From PALSA-1355 sp035496575 (GTDB lineage: Bacteria; Planctomycetota; Planctomycetia; Pirellulales; PALSA-1355), in the NCBI GenBank assembly GCA_035496575.1, contig DATJEN010000195.1:3324-67323 (forward strand): a stretch of 64,000 nucleotides of DNA. The letters run 5' to 3'. This document shows, in pieces, positions 50,881-59,825 of the stretch; the first letter of the stretch is position 1, and every line of letters begins with the position of its first letter. The notes beneath the pieces were generated by a model that saw nothing but the letters and a program-made list of their open reading frames with translations, was not told the DNA's origin and did not search any database. A program made the position numbers and the translations under genes.

Positions 50881-51267
50881 CTAGCTGAGCAACCGCTTGA
50901 CGCTCTCCATCAAGCGGTCCATGGCGAATGGCTTGCGAATGTAGTCATCAACGCCCAGCATTTCAGCATAAGCCTTGTGACGGCTGCCTTCGTTGGCAGT
51001 AATCATGATGACGCGCAAGGGCACGGGCCGGCTGCGGCGGAGCTTCTCCAAAACCAGAAAACCGCTGCGCTTGGGCATCATCATGTCGAGAATCACGAGA
51101 TCGGGATCTTCCCGCTCGGCCATCGACAAGCCCTGGTTGCCATCGCGCGCGATCAGGACCTCATATCCACTTGCTTCCAGCGCAAAGCGAACCGACTCGA
51201 CAATCTCATGGTCGTCATCAACCAGCAAAATGCGCTGTCGCTTGCCTGCCGGTTTATCCTCTGCCAT
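50881..51267 (-). CDS. Stand-alone response regulator receiver protein
   Basis: The product is 128 residues from ATG 51267 (MAEDKPAGKRQRILLVDDDH). It is a single receiver domain: the acidic cluster DDDH, phospho-acceptor Asp in LVILDMMMPKRSG, Thr in MITANEG and Lys in YIRKPFAM. There is no output domain, so it acts by protein contact like CheY or Spo0F. No kinase gene is adjacent. It is divergent from the DUF1570 gene. Confidence 0.9.
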   Translation of the reverse strand: MAEDKPAGKRQRILLVDDDHEIVESVRFALEASGYEVLIARDGNQGLSMAEREDPDLVILDMMMPKRSGFLVLEKLRRSRPVPLRVIMITANEGSRHKAYAEMLGVDDYIRKPFAMDRLMESVKRLLS

Positions 51268-51403
51268 CACGACGCAATCCTCGGCTGACACGAAGCACGG
51301 AGCCGGCATGGCCGCCGTGTATTACAATCCAAGTCTCCCAAGTATCCGGGATCGACTGGATTTTGCAAGGATGCTCGAGGCTTGAATCGAACGGCGCCGG
51401 GTA

Positions 51404-52849
51404 ATGTTAGGGTATTTCGGCAAGTTCCATTCGCAAACTGCCTGCGATTCGCCACCCACTCGGCGTGCGCTCAAGGCCCTGGCCGTGGTGATTGTCGCGC
51501 TGGGTAGTCTGAGCCTTTTGTGGCTCGCGCCCGCGCGCGCTAAGGACGAACCACCCGAGGGCGAGCCGCCACGCGAGGAGCTGACGATTCCTTCCACGGG
51601 AGTTGTGCGGCAGGGCCAGGGTCAGCGCGTTTTGGTGAGTGATGGCCAAGGCGAGCAAGTCGTCGCGCTTTTGCACGTGGAGGTCGGCGACCGCCGGCTG
51701 GTCATCATGCCCAGTGGGCGAATGCGCTCGCTTGCGATCTCCGAAACGGCCATCACGAAAAAGCCGTTCCGTTCGGCGACGAAGGAGGAGGTGCTGGCCG
51801 AGCTCAAATCAGGGCGACTGGCCAAGTTTAAATCGCGCTCCACGGCCCGCTATGTCTATCTCTACAACACCAGCGAAGAGTTCTACCGTGGCACGAGCCG
51901 AATTCTGGAAACCATGTATCCGGCGACCGTCGCCTACTTCAAGCGGCAGAAGCTGCCGGTGCACGACCCGGCCGGGCCGCTCATCGTGCTGATGTTTCGC
52001 ACCGAGGACGAGTTTCAGCGGTATGAGCCCGTGCCGCAGGGAGTCGCGGCCTATTACAGCGCCGAGACCAACCATGTGGTGATGTACGAGCAATCCGATT
52101 TGGTCGAAATGGCGCCCGAGCTGGCGGTGAAGCAAGCCATCGGAGTAGTGGCGCACGAAGGCGTTCATCAGGTTCTGAACAACATTGGCGTGCAGCAGCG
52201 CCTGTCGCGCTGGCCCCTGTGGACCGCCGAAGGTCTCGCCGAATACTTCGCGCCCACCAGCGTCGACAAACGCCTGCGCTGGAAAGGCGTCGGCATGCCC
52301 AATGACTTCCGTATCCACGAGCTTGAATCGCTGTTGAAAAAACGCAGCAACATCGATGGCGAGATGGTCTCGCAGACCGTCGCGGCCTCGGGCTTGTCAT
52401 CCGCCGGCTATGCGTCCGCCTGGGCGCTGACTCACTATCTTGCTTCGCGCAAAAAGGAAAAGTTTCATGCGTATCTGCGCGAAGTCGCGAAGCTCGAACC
52501 GCTCGAGCCTCGCGACCCGCGCCAGGCCACGGCCCAGCGCAAGCAACTGTTTACCAAATTCTTCGGCTCGGATTATGAGGCCATCGAGCGGGCCGTGATC
52601 GAACACGTGCAAAGTTTGCCGTACACCGACCCCATCGCCAATCAAACGCATTACGTCGTGATGCTCAATACGTCTGCGCTGCGGACGGCTGGCGTGACCA
52701 GCTCGCCGGCGTCCGTCCGCCGCTGGCAAGAAGAAACGCTAACCAAGGTGCCCGCGTCGGTTCGCGCGCAAGCCACCTTCGACGTCATGCCGTTCGAGAA
52801 TCGATCGCTGGCGGAGCAGTATGCTCGCCAGTGGTTGCAATCGCGCTAA
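51404..52849 (+). CDS. DUF1570-type exported zinc metallopeptidase
   Basis: The product is 481 residues. A signal or anchor helix (LAVVIVALGSLSLLWLAPARA) is followed by a proline-rich linker and a beta-rich region. The C-terminal half has VVAHEGVHQVLNN, with the HExxH zinc motif (His251, Glu252, His255), and WTAEGLAEYFAP about 25 residues later supplying a third Glu ligand, which makes it a gluzincin-like fold. DUF1570 proteins are frequent in planctomycetes and of unknown substrate. The start ATG 51404 has no strong binding site. Confidence 0.82.
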   Translation: MLGYFGKFHSQTACDSPPTRRALKALAVVIVALGSLSLLWLAPARAKDEPPEGEPPREELTIPSTGVVRQGQGQRVLVSDGQGEQVVALLHVEVGDRRLVIMPSGRMRSLAISETAITKKPFRSATKEEVLAELKSGRLAKFKSRSTARYVYLYNTSEEFYRGTSRILETMYPATVAYFKRQKLPVHDPAGPLIVLMFRTEDEFQRYEPVPQGVAAYYSAETNHVVMYEQSDLVEMAPELAVKQAIGVVAHEGVHQVLNNIGVQQRLSRWPLWTAEGLAEYFAPTSVDKRLRWKGVGMPNDFRIHELESLLKKRSNIDGEMVSQTVAASGLSSAGYASAWALTHYLASRKKEKFHAYLREVAKLEPLEPRDPRQATAQRKQLFTKFFGSDYEAIERAVIEHVQSLPYTDPIANQTHYVVMLNTSALRTAGVTSSPASVRRWQEETLTKVPASVRAQATFDVMPFENRSLAEQYARQWLQSR

Positions 52850-52857
52850 AAGCGCGA

Positions 52858-53661
52858 TCAGGCCGCGCGGAAGTCGGACCCGACTGGATCGGCTGAGGCT
52901 GATTTCGCTGGCCGACGGGGCCTGACGGCGCGCGCGAGCAGCCCGGCCCGGACCAGAAGCTCTTCTTCGAGCCAGTCGAACCAGCTCGACAGCCGGCCGC
53001 CGTACACGCACAGGGGCGCAAAAATGCAGCCGATCGCCGCGCCCCAGAACACGTCGCTTAGAAAATGGGAGTGTTCCAGCACTCGCTGCGCACCTGCAAG
53101 CCCTGCCATGGCCGGAAACAGCCACCGCCCGCGCGGATAGAAACAGGCCAGCACGATTGCCAGGCCGGCCGCGGTGGCCGTGTGCGAGGAGGGAAAGCTC
53201 TGTTCCCAACTGGAATTGGTTAATAGCGGAAACCATTCACCAAAACTCTCCAGCCCATGCCCGCTGAGATCGAAGTGGTGCGGCCGCATGCGGGCGACGA
53301 ATAGCTTGAGCGCGTTGGCAACCAGGCCCGACCCTAGCGAGGCGGCGGCAATGCGCGGAATCGCATAGCGATGCCACGGATCGAGTACGGCGATGGCGAT
53401 CAAAATCAGCACGATCCCCAGCCCATGACTGAAGATCTCGCTCAGGCTGCACAGCTTTACGATGAAGGCCGGCGAGTGGCCGGCCGCAACCCAACGGGCG
53501 AGTGGCACATCCAGCGCGATTGCCGCCACGCCAACTCCCCCGAGCACGGCCGCGCAGCTCCATAGTTGGCAAATCGTGCGCAAGCGGGGCAGCGGAACGT
53601 CCGATTCGGGATAGGCGTTCGCGCGTGCAAACGAAGTTGCCATCGGAGCATCCTTGCTCAT
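52858..53661 (-). CDS. PAP2-family membrane phosphatase
   Basis: The product is 267 residues from ATG 53661 (MSKDAPMATSF; ATG 53643 is an alternative). Five to six membrane helices carry the three phosphatase motifs: KLFVARMRPHHF, SFPSSHTATAAGLA and RVLEHSHFLSDVFWGAAIG (catalytic His). It ends in a basic cytosolic tail. Such enzymes remove phosphate from lipids such as undecaprenyl pyrophosphate or phosphatidic acid. It is divergent from an ArnT-like glycosyltransferase, which uses a polyprenyl-phosphate donor, so the two may be linked. Confidence 0.88.
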   Translation of the reverse strand: MSKDAPMATSFARANAYPESDVPLPRLRTICQLWSCAAVLGGVGVAAIALDVPLARWVAAGHSPAFIVKLCSLSEIFSHGLGIVLILIAIAVLDPWHRYAIPRIAAASLGSGLVANALKLFVARMRPHHFDLSGHGLESFGEWFPLLTNSSWEQSFPSSHTATAAGLAIVLACFYPRGRWLFPAMAGLAGAQRVLEHSHFLSDVFWGAAIGCIFAPLCVYGGRLSSWFDWLEEELLVRAGLLARAVRPRRPAKSASADPVGSDFRAA

Positions 53662-53890
53662 CGCCTGCGGGAACCCGTCGACCGGTAGCGACGTTGCACG
53701 CCACCAGGCGCGGGGTGCGAAGAATAGCAACCGTTGGCAATCGGTACCAACGGCAATTGGTGCGAGAATGCATGTTGCCGCAAGTCGTTCGAATCTGCTG
53801 TTGTGACCGCTCCTCGAGCCTCGTAAACTCCCCCGCCCGACGGTGTTTCCGTATCGTGCGGTTCCCCGGGCGGTAAGCGGAGGAGCAAGG

Positions 53891-55705
53891 ATGCTCAAGC
53901 AAACTCAGTACCCACTGGTGCTAGCAGCCATCTCGGCAACGCTGTTTCTTGCGAACTTGGGCGGCGCGCATCTATGGGATGTGGACGAGGCTATCTTTTC
54001 GCAAGCTGCCAACGAGATGCACGAGCGCGGCGACCTGGTCGTGCCATACTTCAATGGCGAAGTGTTTCCCGATAAACCGCCCGTCATGTATTGGTTCATG
54101 GCCGCGGGCTACGAGCTGTTCGGCCGGACCGAGCTGGCCGCACGCCTGTTCTCTGCCGTGTTCGGGATTGCAAGCGTGCTCGTCACGTATCGCTTGGGAA
54201 CGCTCCTTTTCTCGCCGCTCGCCGGGTTCTGGTCCGGCCTCGCGCTCGCCACCACGCTGAACTTCAACGTGATCGCGCGGGCAGCGACCCCAGATGCCTA
54301 TTTGGTGTTCTTCGTGAGCCTCGCCATCCTGTGCTTTGTGTCGGGCACGGCCAGCGCGCGGGTACGTGCGGGCGAGCTTAACGAGCGGAATGCCCCCTGG
54401 GCCGGCCAATTGCGGTTCGAGCCGTCCTGGCGGTGTTACGCCGCAACCTACGCCGTGATGGGCGCCGCCGTGCTGACCAAGGGACCTGTGGGAGTGGTGC
54501 TCCCGACCGCGATTCTGGGTCTGTTTCTGCTAGTGATGCGCGCGGAGCCGGTTGCACCAATGGCCGGCGTCGGCTGGCGCGCTTGCTTGCAGCAGGGTCT
54601 CAGGTGGATGGCGCGCGTGTTGGCTCCGCGGCACGTGCTAACCACGATCTGGAGCATGCGACCGCTGACCGCGCTGGCCGCGGTGCTGGCGGTGTGTGGG
54701 TGGTGGTACATATGGGTCGGTGTCGAGACAAACGGCGAGTGGTTGGTCGGCTTTTTTGGCGTACACAATTTTGGCCGCTTTCTGAACGCGATGGAGAATC
54801 ATCGCGGGCCGATCGTCTACTACGTGGCCGCGATTGCCATCGGCTTTTTTCCGTGGTCGGTCTTCGCGGTGCCGGTCGTGATGAACACGCGGCGACAGGC
54901 GAGCTCCGCGCATCCTTTGCGGGCCAGCTATGTGCTCGTCGTTTCGTGGATTGTCGTGTGGGTGGGCTTCTTTTCGTTGGCCGGAACGAAGCTGCCGAGC
55001 TATGTCGTGCCGGCCTATCCAGCGCTTGCTCTCGCCACCGGCGCGCTCGTCGCGCGCTGGATCGGCGAGCCCGGGTTGATCGCCAGGCTGTGGACACGGC
55101 TGGCGTGGGGGACAGTCGGCGTGGTCGGCGTGGCCATGATGGTGGCGCTGCCGATCGTTGCACATGTTTATCTGGATGGTGGCTGGGCCCTCGGGTTGAT
55201 CGGGGCCATCCCGCTGCTGCTCGCCTGCGTCGGATGGTTGGCCAGCGAGCGCGGTCAAGTTGTCGGCTCGAGCACCGCCCTTGCCTGCCTGGGAGCGATG
55301 CTGTGCCTGGCGCTGTTCGCGGGCGGGGCTGCTTACGTGGACCGCTTTCAAGACACGCCGGCGCTGGGCGAACAACTTGCCTATGCAGTGCCGGGCTCAC
55401 CGTCGGCTCCGCTGGCGAGCTATCGCTTTTTTCGGCCGAGCCTGGTGTTCTACTCCGGGCGCTATGTCGAGAAGCTCAGCGCGCCCGAGGACGTCGCGCA
55501 GTTTTTCGACTCTCATCCGGGCGAGGCGTTTCTGGTGACCACCGACGCCGAGCTTGCCAAGCTGCGCGGCCAATTGCCCCTCGACGTTTCCGTGCTCACC
55601 AGCCGCAGGCGCTTTCTGCGTTCTGGCGAGCTCGTCCTGTTGGGACGCATCGGGGACTCGGCGATGGCCCGCTCGAATAAGTTCGAGGGCGAGCGCGTTC
55701 ACTAA
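53891..55705 (+). CDS. ArnT/PMT-type polyprenyl-phosphate glycosyltransferase
   Basis: The product is 604 residues from ATG 53891, with AGGAG upstream. It is a polytopic membrane protein with the GT83 start NLGGAHLWDVDEAIFSQAANEM (the DE catalytic pair) and VVPYFNGEVFPDKPPVMYWF. Later features are VLTKGPVGVVLPT, FFGVHNFGRFLNAMENHRGPIVYYV and GFFPWSVFAVPVV. The C-terminal 110 residues are a soluble periplasmic domain (YRFFRPSLVFYSGRYVEKLS). It moves a sugar from a lipid carrier to lipid A or another outside acceptor. Confidence 0.88.
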   Translation: MLKQTQYPLVLAAISATLFLANLGGAHLWDVDEAIFSQAANEMHERGDLVVPYFNGEVFPDKPPVMYWFMAAGYELFGRTELAARLFSAVFGIASVLVTYRLGTLLFSPLAGFWSGLALATTLNFNVIARAATPDAYLVFFVSLAILCFVSGTASARVRAGELNERNAPWAGQLRFEPSWRCYAATYAVMGAAVLTKGPVGVVLPTAILGLFLLVMRAEPVAPMAGVGWRACLQQGLRWMARVLAPRHVLTTIWSMRPLTALAAVLAVCGWWYIWVGVETNGEWLVGFFGVHNFGRFLNAMENHRGPIVYYVAAIAIGFFPWSVFAVPVVMNTRRQASSAHPLRASYVLVVSWIVVWVGFFSLAGTKLPSYVVPAYPALALATGALVARWIGEPGLIARLWTRLAWGTVGVVGVAMMVALPIVAHVYLDGGWALGLIGAIPLLLACVGWLASERGQVVGSSTALACLGAMLCLALFAGGAAYVDRFQDTPALGEQLAYAVPGSPSAPLASYRFFRPSLVFYSGRYVEKLSAPEDVAQFFDSHPGEAFLVTTDAELAKLRGQLPLDVSVLTSRRRFLRSGELVLLGRIGDSAMARSNKFEGERVH

Positions 55706-55798
55706 GCTCGCGCGCCGCACGAAATCTATCCCGCAGCAGGCGAATTTCGCTGCACGGGGCGAGACGTTAACCCTCGGGAATGGTTGATCTTGCGCTAT

Positions 55799-55819
55799 CT
55801 GTGTGATACGCTCACACAG
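55799..55819. promoter_or_regulatory. Perfect 8-bp inverted repeat, candidate operator
   Basis: CTGTGTGA (55799-55806), 5-base spacer, TCACACAG (55812-55819). It lies 46 bases before ATG 55865 of the DUF1501 gene, a normal operator position. It looks like a CRP/FNR-family half-site pair, but the spacer is 5 rather than the standard 6 for CRP. No U tract follows, so it is not a terminator. Confidence 0.4.
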
Positions 55820-55864
55820 TAGCCTACCGATCGATCTTGCCTGCGGTCCCACGAGCCCTTGCCC

Positions 55865-57241
55865 ATGCTCCACCTCACTGCTCGCGGTCAAGCGCACACC
55901 TGCGACGGCATAAGCCGGCGCGATTTTCTCCAGATTGGGGCACTGGGGGCACTCGGCCTCACGCTGACCGACCTGGTTGCTGCCCAGGCCGCAGGCGCCG
56001 TCGCCAAGGAGCACGATGACCGGAACGTCATCCTCATTTTCAACCTGGGTGCGCCCAGCCAGATCGATACGTTTGACATGAAACCGGACGCGCCGGCCGA
56101 GATTCGCGGTCCTTTCAAACCCATCTCGACCAATGCGGCCGGCATCCAGATTTCTGAAATCTTTCCGCTGCACGCCAAGCACGCGGACAAATTCTCGCTG
56201 GTTCGCAGTTGCTACCACACGGCCGCCGCCGTGCACGACACCGGGCATCAGATGATGCAGACCGGTCGGCTGTTCACCGGCGGCATCAACACGCCGCACG
56301 CGGGTTGCGCGCTGAGTTTTTTGCGCGGGCGGCGCAGCGATCTTCCGGCTCACGTGGTCCTGCCTGAGCCGATGGGGCCGACCGGGGGCAACTTGCCCCA
56401 CGGACAGGATGCCGGCTTTTTGGGGAAAGCGCATGATCCCTTTGCGCTCATGGCCGATCCCTCGAAGGCGGACTTCAAGGTGCCCGATCTGCTGCCTCCG
56501 CCCGAAATCGGAGAGGCGCGTCTCGAGCGGCGACGAAAGCTGCGCGCCATCGTGGACGAAACCGTGCACAACTTCGAGGCCAGCGACAACGCCAAGTTGC
56601 TCGACAGTAACTTTGAAGCGGCCTTCCGCATGATGACCAGCCCTCAAGCCAGGGCGGCGTTCGATTTGTCAAAAGAACCCACAGCCGTGCGCGAGCGGTA
56701 TGGCATGAACCGCTTCGGTCAATGCTGCCTGCTGGCTCGGCGTTTGATCGAGGGTGGCGTTCGCTTCGTGACGGTCAACACGTTCCTGACCGTCTTCAAC
56801 GAAATCACTTGGGACATTCACGGCTCCAATCCGTTCACGTCCATCGAAGGAATGCGCAATATCGTGGCCCCCATGTACGACCAGGCCTACACGGCGCTGC
56901 TCGAGGATCTCGGTAGCCGCGGGTTGCTGGAAAAGACTCTCGTGTGCAACCTGGCGGAGTTCGGCCGCACCCCGCGCGTCAATCCCGCCGGTGGCCGCGA
57001 TCATTGGCCGCAGTGCTGGACGGTGTACTTCGCCGGCGGCGGCGTGCAAGGCGGGCGCGTCATTGGCGCCAGCGATCGCATCGGCGGTGTGCCGGCCGAG
57101 CGGCCTGTCGAACCCGCCGAAATCGTCGCCACGATCTATCACAGCCTCGGCCTCGATCTCGAGTCCAAGCTGCCCGGGCCGCAAGGTCGTCCCTTCCCAT
57201 TGGTGGATACAGGCAAACACCCGATACACGAACTGTTTTAG
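55865..57241 (+). CDS. DUF1501 Tat-exported protein
   Basis: The product is 458 residues from ATG 55865 (an in-frame TTG precedes it by six bases). The Tat signal SRRDFLQIGALGALGLTL is near residue 17. The body is the DUF1501 sulfatase/phosphatase-like fold: NVILIFNLGAPSQIDTFDMKPDAP, TGHQMMQTGRLF, LLARRLIEGGVRFVTVN, TWDIHG, LVCNLAEFGRTPRVN and GRDHWPQCWTVYFAGGG. The family is abundant in planctomycetes and always near DUF1549/DUF1553 cytochromes, as here. Its enzymatic role is unknown. It is the first gene of a three-gene operon. Confidence 0.92.
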   Translation: MLHLTARGQAHTCDGISRRDFLQIGALGALGLTLTDLVAAQAAGAVAKEHDDRNVILIFNLGAPSQIDTFDMKPDAPAEIRGPFKPISTNAAGIQISEIFPLHAKHADKFSLVRSCYHTAAAVHDTGHQMMQTGRLFTGGINTPHAGCALSFLRGRRSDLPAHVVLPEPMGPTGGNLPHGQDAGFLGKAHDPFALMADPSKADFKVPDLLPPPEIGEARLERRRKLRAIVDETVHNFEASDNAKLLDSNFEAAFRMMTSPQARAAFDLSKEPTAVRERYGMNRFGQCCLLARRLIEGGVRFVTVNTFLTVFNEITWDIHGSNPFTSIEGMRNIVAPMYDQAYTALLEDLGSRGLLEKTLVCNLAEFGRTPRVNPAGGRDHWPQCWTVYFAGGGVQGGRVIGASDRIGGVPAERPVEPAEIVATIYHSLGLDLESKLPGPQGRPFPLVDTGKHPIHELF

Positions 57242-57363
57242 CCGGGCGGCGACCGGCCCCGATCGAACCCTGGGGCGAGCGTGGGCCGGGTGGATTCTGG
57301 GACTCGCTGCGCAGCCGATACCGAGTGCATGTCCCGCTGGCCACCGGCAGCGCCCTGAAAGAG

Positions 57364-59790
57364 ATGAGCATGAAAGCCACACGTTGCATCTCGATCTTTT
57401 TGATCGGATTTCTCGCGCAACACGCCGCCGCGCAGGAAGAGCTGCGATTGATGCCAGGCAAGTTCGTGCTCGGCGGTCCGGCAACTTCGCAGCGGCTGGT
57501 GCTCGAGAAATTCCGCGGTGAAACGGCGGTAGCTCAGGTCGAAGATGCGCAGTTTTCGTCCAGCGATCCGGCGGTCGTGAAGATCGAGGGCAATGCCGCG
57601 CTTCCTCTTAAGAACGGCACGTCGGTGATCACGGCAATCACCGGCGATCAGCGCGCGACCGCGGACGTAACTGTCACCGGCATGGACCAGCCGCTCACGT
57701 GGAGTTTTCGCAATCACGTTGAGTCCGTGCTTTCGAAGTCTGGCTGCAATTCCGGCGCATGTCATGGAGCGCTGGCCGGTAAAAAGGGTTTCAAGCTCTC
57801 GCTGGGCGCCTTCGACCCGGACGCCGATTACGCCTACATCACGCGCCAAGCGCGCGCGCGCCGCATCGTGCTGAGCGATCCGGGTCGCAGCCTCGTGTTG
57901 ACGAAGCCCACCGGCGCCATGCCGCACAAAGGTGGCGTGCGATTTGCCGTCGATTCGCCGGAGTACCGCGTGCTGGCCGACTGGATCGCCGCAGGCGCCC
58001 CCGGCCCGCGCGAAAACGATCCGCGCCTGCGCCAGCTTGAAATCCTGCCCGTCGCGTCGATTTTGAAGCCGGGCGCAAAGCAACAGCTTATCGTGCGCGC
58101 TCACTTCTCGGACGATCACATCGAGGACGTGACGCGGTGGGTGAAGTTCACCTCGACGAATGAGTCCGTCGCGCAGGTCAGTGGGGATGGTCTTGTGCAA
58201 GTCAGCGGACATGGCGAGGCCGCTATCAAAGGTTGGTATTTGAGCTCGAACGTGATCGCGACCGTCACTTCGCCGCACGTGCCGCAGCTTCCAAAAGAGA
58301 CATTCGCCAGCGCCGAACGGAAAAACTTCATCGATGAGCTTGTGCTGGCAAAGCTCGAAGCGTTGAATCTGCCACCGTCTCCGCCGGCCTCCGATGCCGA
58401 GTTCTTGCGGCGTGTTTTTCTCGACACGATCGGCGTGCTGCCAAGCGTGGCCGAAGCCCGGGCATTTCTGGCGGACAGCGCGCCACATAAGCGCGAGAAG
58501 CTGATCGATGAGCTGCTGGGTCGTCCCGAGTTCGTGGACTATTGGGCGTATAAGTGGAGCGATCTGCTGCTGGTCAACAGCGAGAAGCTAAGGCCGGCCG
58601 CCATGTGGTCGTATTACCACTGGATTCGCAACAGCGTGGCTTCGAACAAGCCATGGGATCAATTCGCGCGCGAGATCGTGACCGCCACAGGCAGCACTCT
58701 GGAAAACGGCGCAGCCAACTTCTATGTGCTTCATCAGGACCCGCCCGAGCTGGCGGAAACGGTCTCGGTAGCGTTCCTGGGCATGTCGATCAATTGCGCG
58801 AAGTGCCACAACCATCCGCTCGAGAAATGGACGAACGACCAATACTACGGCATGGCGAATCTGTTCGCCCGCGTGCGCTCGAAGGAGGCCGAGGGCGAGG
58901 GCAACCGAGTCGTTTTCCCCGTGGCCAATGGTGAATGGATTCAGCCACGGACGGGCAAGGCTCAAAGTCCGCGGCCGCTCGATGGCGAACCGGTGGCCAT
59001 GGACTCGGAAGCCGACCGCCGCGTGCACCTGGCAAACTGGCTTACTTCACCAGACAACCCGTACTTCAGCCGCGCCATTACGAATCGCGTCTGGGCGAAT
59101 TTCTTTGGCGCCGGGTTGGTGGAGAACGTCGACGACCTGCGGCTTACGAATCCGCCCAGCAATGCCGCTCTGTTTGGTGCGGCGGCCAAATACCTGGTGG
59201 ACCATAAATACGATCTCAAAGAGTTGATGCGCGCCATCTTGCGCTCGGCCACCTATGCGCGGTCCAGCCAGCCCTTGCCCGAGAATGCCTCGGACGCGCG
59301 ATTCTATGCGCGCTATTATCCCAAGCGACTGATGGCTGAGGTTCTGCTCGATGCGTTATCGCAAGCAACCGCGGCGCCTTCGGCTTTTGAAGATTATGCG
59401 TCCGGGACGCGCGCGATTCAGTTGCCAGATGTGAACGTGAACTCGTACTTCTTGAAAACCTTTGGCCGCCCTTTGCGCGCGATCACGTGTGAATGCGAGA
59501 GAACGGCCGAGCCCAGCATGGTGCAAGTGCTGCATTTGTCCAACGGGGACACGGTCAACCAGAAATTGCAGACGAAGGGGAACCGGCTCGAGCAGCAAAT
59601 GGCCGCCAATCAAACGAGCGAGCAAATCGTCGAAGAGATTTACCTGGCGGCTTTATCGCGATTCCCAACGCCTGATGAAAAATCGCGGATCGTGGCGGCC
59701 GTCAACGAGGCGCAAGCCAACCGTCGCGAAGCGCTCGAGGACGTCTATTGGAGCGTCCTCAGCAGCAAAGAATTCCTGTTCAATCATTAA
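57364..59790 (+). CDS. DUF1549/DUF1553 planctomycete cytochrome-type protein
   Basis: The product is 808 residues from ATG 57364. A signal peptide (ISIFLIGFLAQHAAAQ) leads an Ig-like domain (about 30-105), then a heme-type segment SKSGCNSGACHGALAGKKG (Cys128, Cys133, His134; four residues between the Cys), a second Ig-like domain, the DUF1549 region (EFLRRVFLDTIGVLPSVAEARAFL), a classic NCAKCHNHPLEKW, and DUF1553 (NWLTSPDNPYFSRAITNRVWANFFG...SATYARSSQ). Such proteins are thought to be exported redox proteins. It follows the DUF1501 gene and precedes the PSCyt1 gene. Confidence 0.92.
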   Translation: MSMKATRCISIFLIGFLAQHAAAQEELRLMPGKFVLGGPATSQRLVLEKFRGETAVAQVEDAQFSSSDPAVVKIEGNAALPLKNGTSVITAITGDQRATADVTVTGMDQPLTWSFRNHVESVLSKSGCNSGACHGALAGKKGFKLSLGAFDPDADYAYITRQARARRIVLSDPGRSLVLTKPTGAMPHKGGVRFAVDSPEYRVLADWIAAGAPGPRENDPRLRQLEILPVASILKPGAKQQLIVRAHFSDDHIEDVTRWVKFTSTNESVAQVSGDGLVQVSGHGEAAIKGWYLSSNVIATVTSPHVPQLPKETFASAERKNFIDELVLAKLEALNLPPSPPASDAEFLRRVFLDTIGVLPSVAEARAFLADSAPHKREKLIDELLGRPEFVDYWAYKWSDLLLVNSEKLRPAAMWSYYHWIRNSVASNKPWDQFAREIVTATGSTLENGAANFYVLHQDPPELAETVSVAFLGMSINCAKCHNHPLEKWTNDQYYGMANLFARVRSKEAEGEGNRVVFPVANGEWIQPRTGKAQSPRPLDGEPVAMDSEADRRVHLANWLTSPDNPYFSRAITNRVWANFFGAGLVENVDDLRLTNPPSNAALFGAAAKYLVDHKYDLKELMRAILRSATYARSSQPLPENASDARFYARYYPKRLMAEVLLDALSQATAAPSAFEDYASGTRAIQLPDVNVNSYFLKTFGRPLRAITCECERTAEPSMVQVLHLSNGDTVNQKLQTKGNRLEQQMAANQTSEQIVEEIYLAALSRFPTPDEKSRIVAAVNEAQANRREALEDVYWSVLSSKEFLFNH

Positions 59791-59825
59791 AGTCGTTTGC
59801 GTAGACGAGGGGACAAATCAGATTC

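Noticed and set aside
55799..55819. Reading the inverted repeat as a true CRP site
   Set aside because: The spacer between TGTGA and TCACA is 5 bases, not 6, so I call it only a candidate operator.
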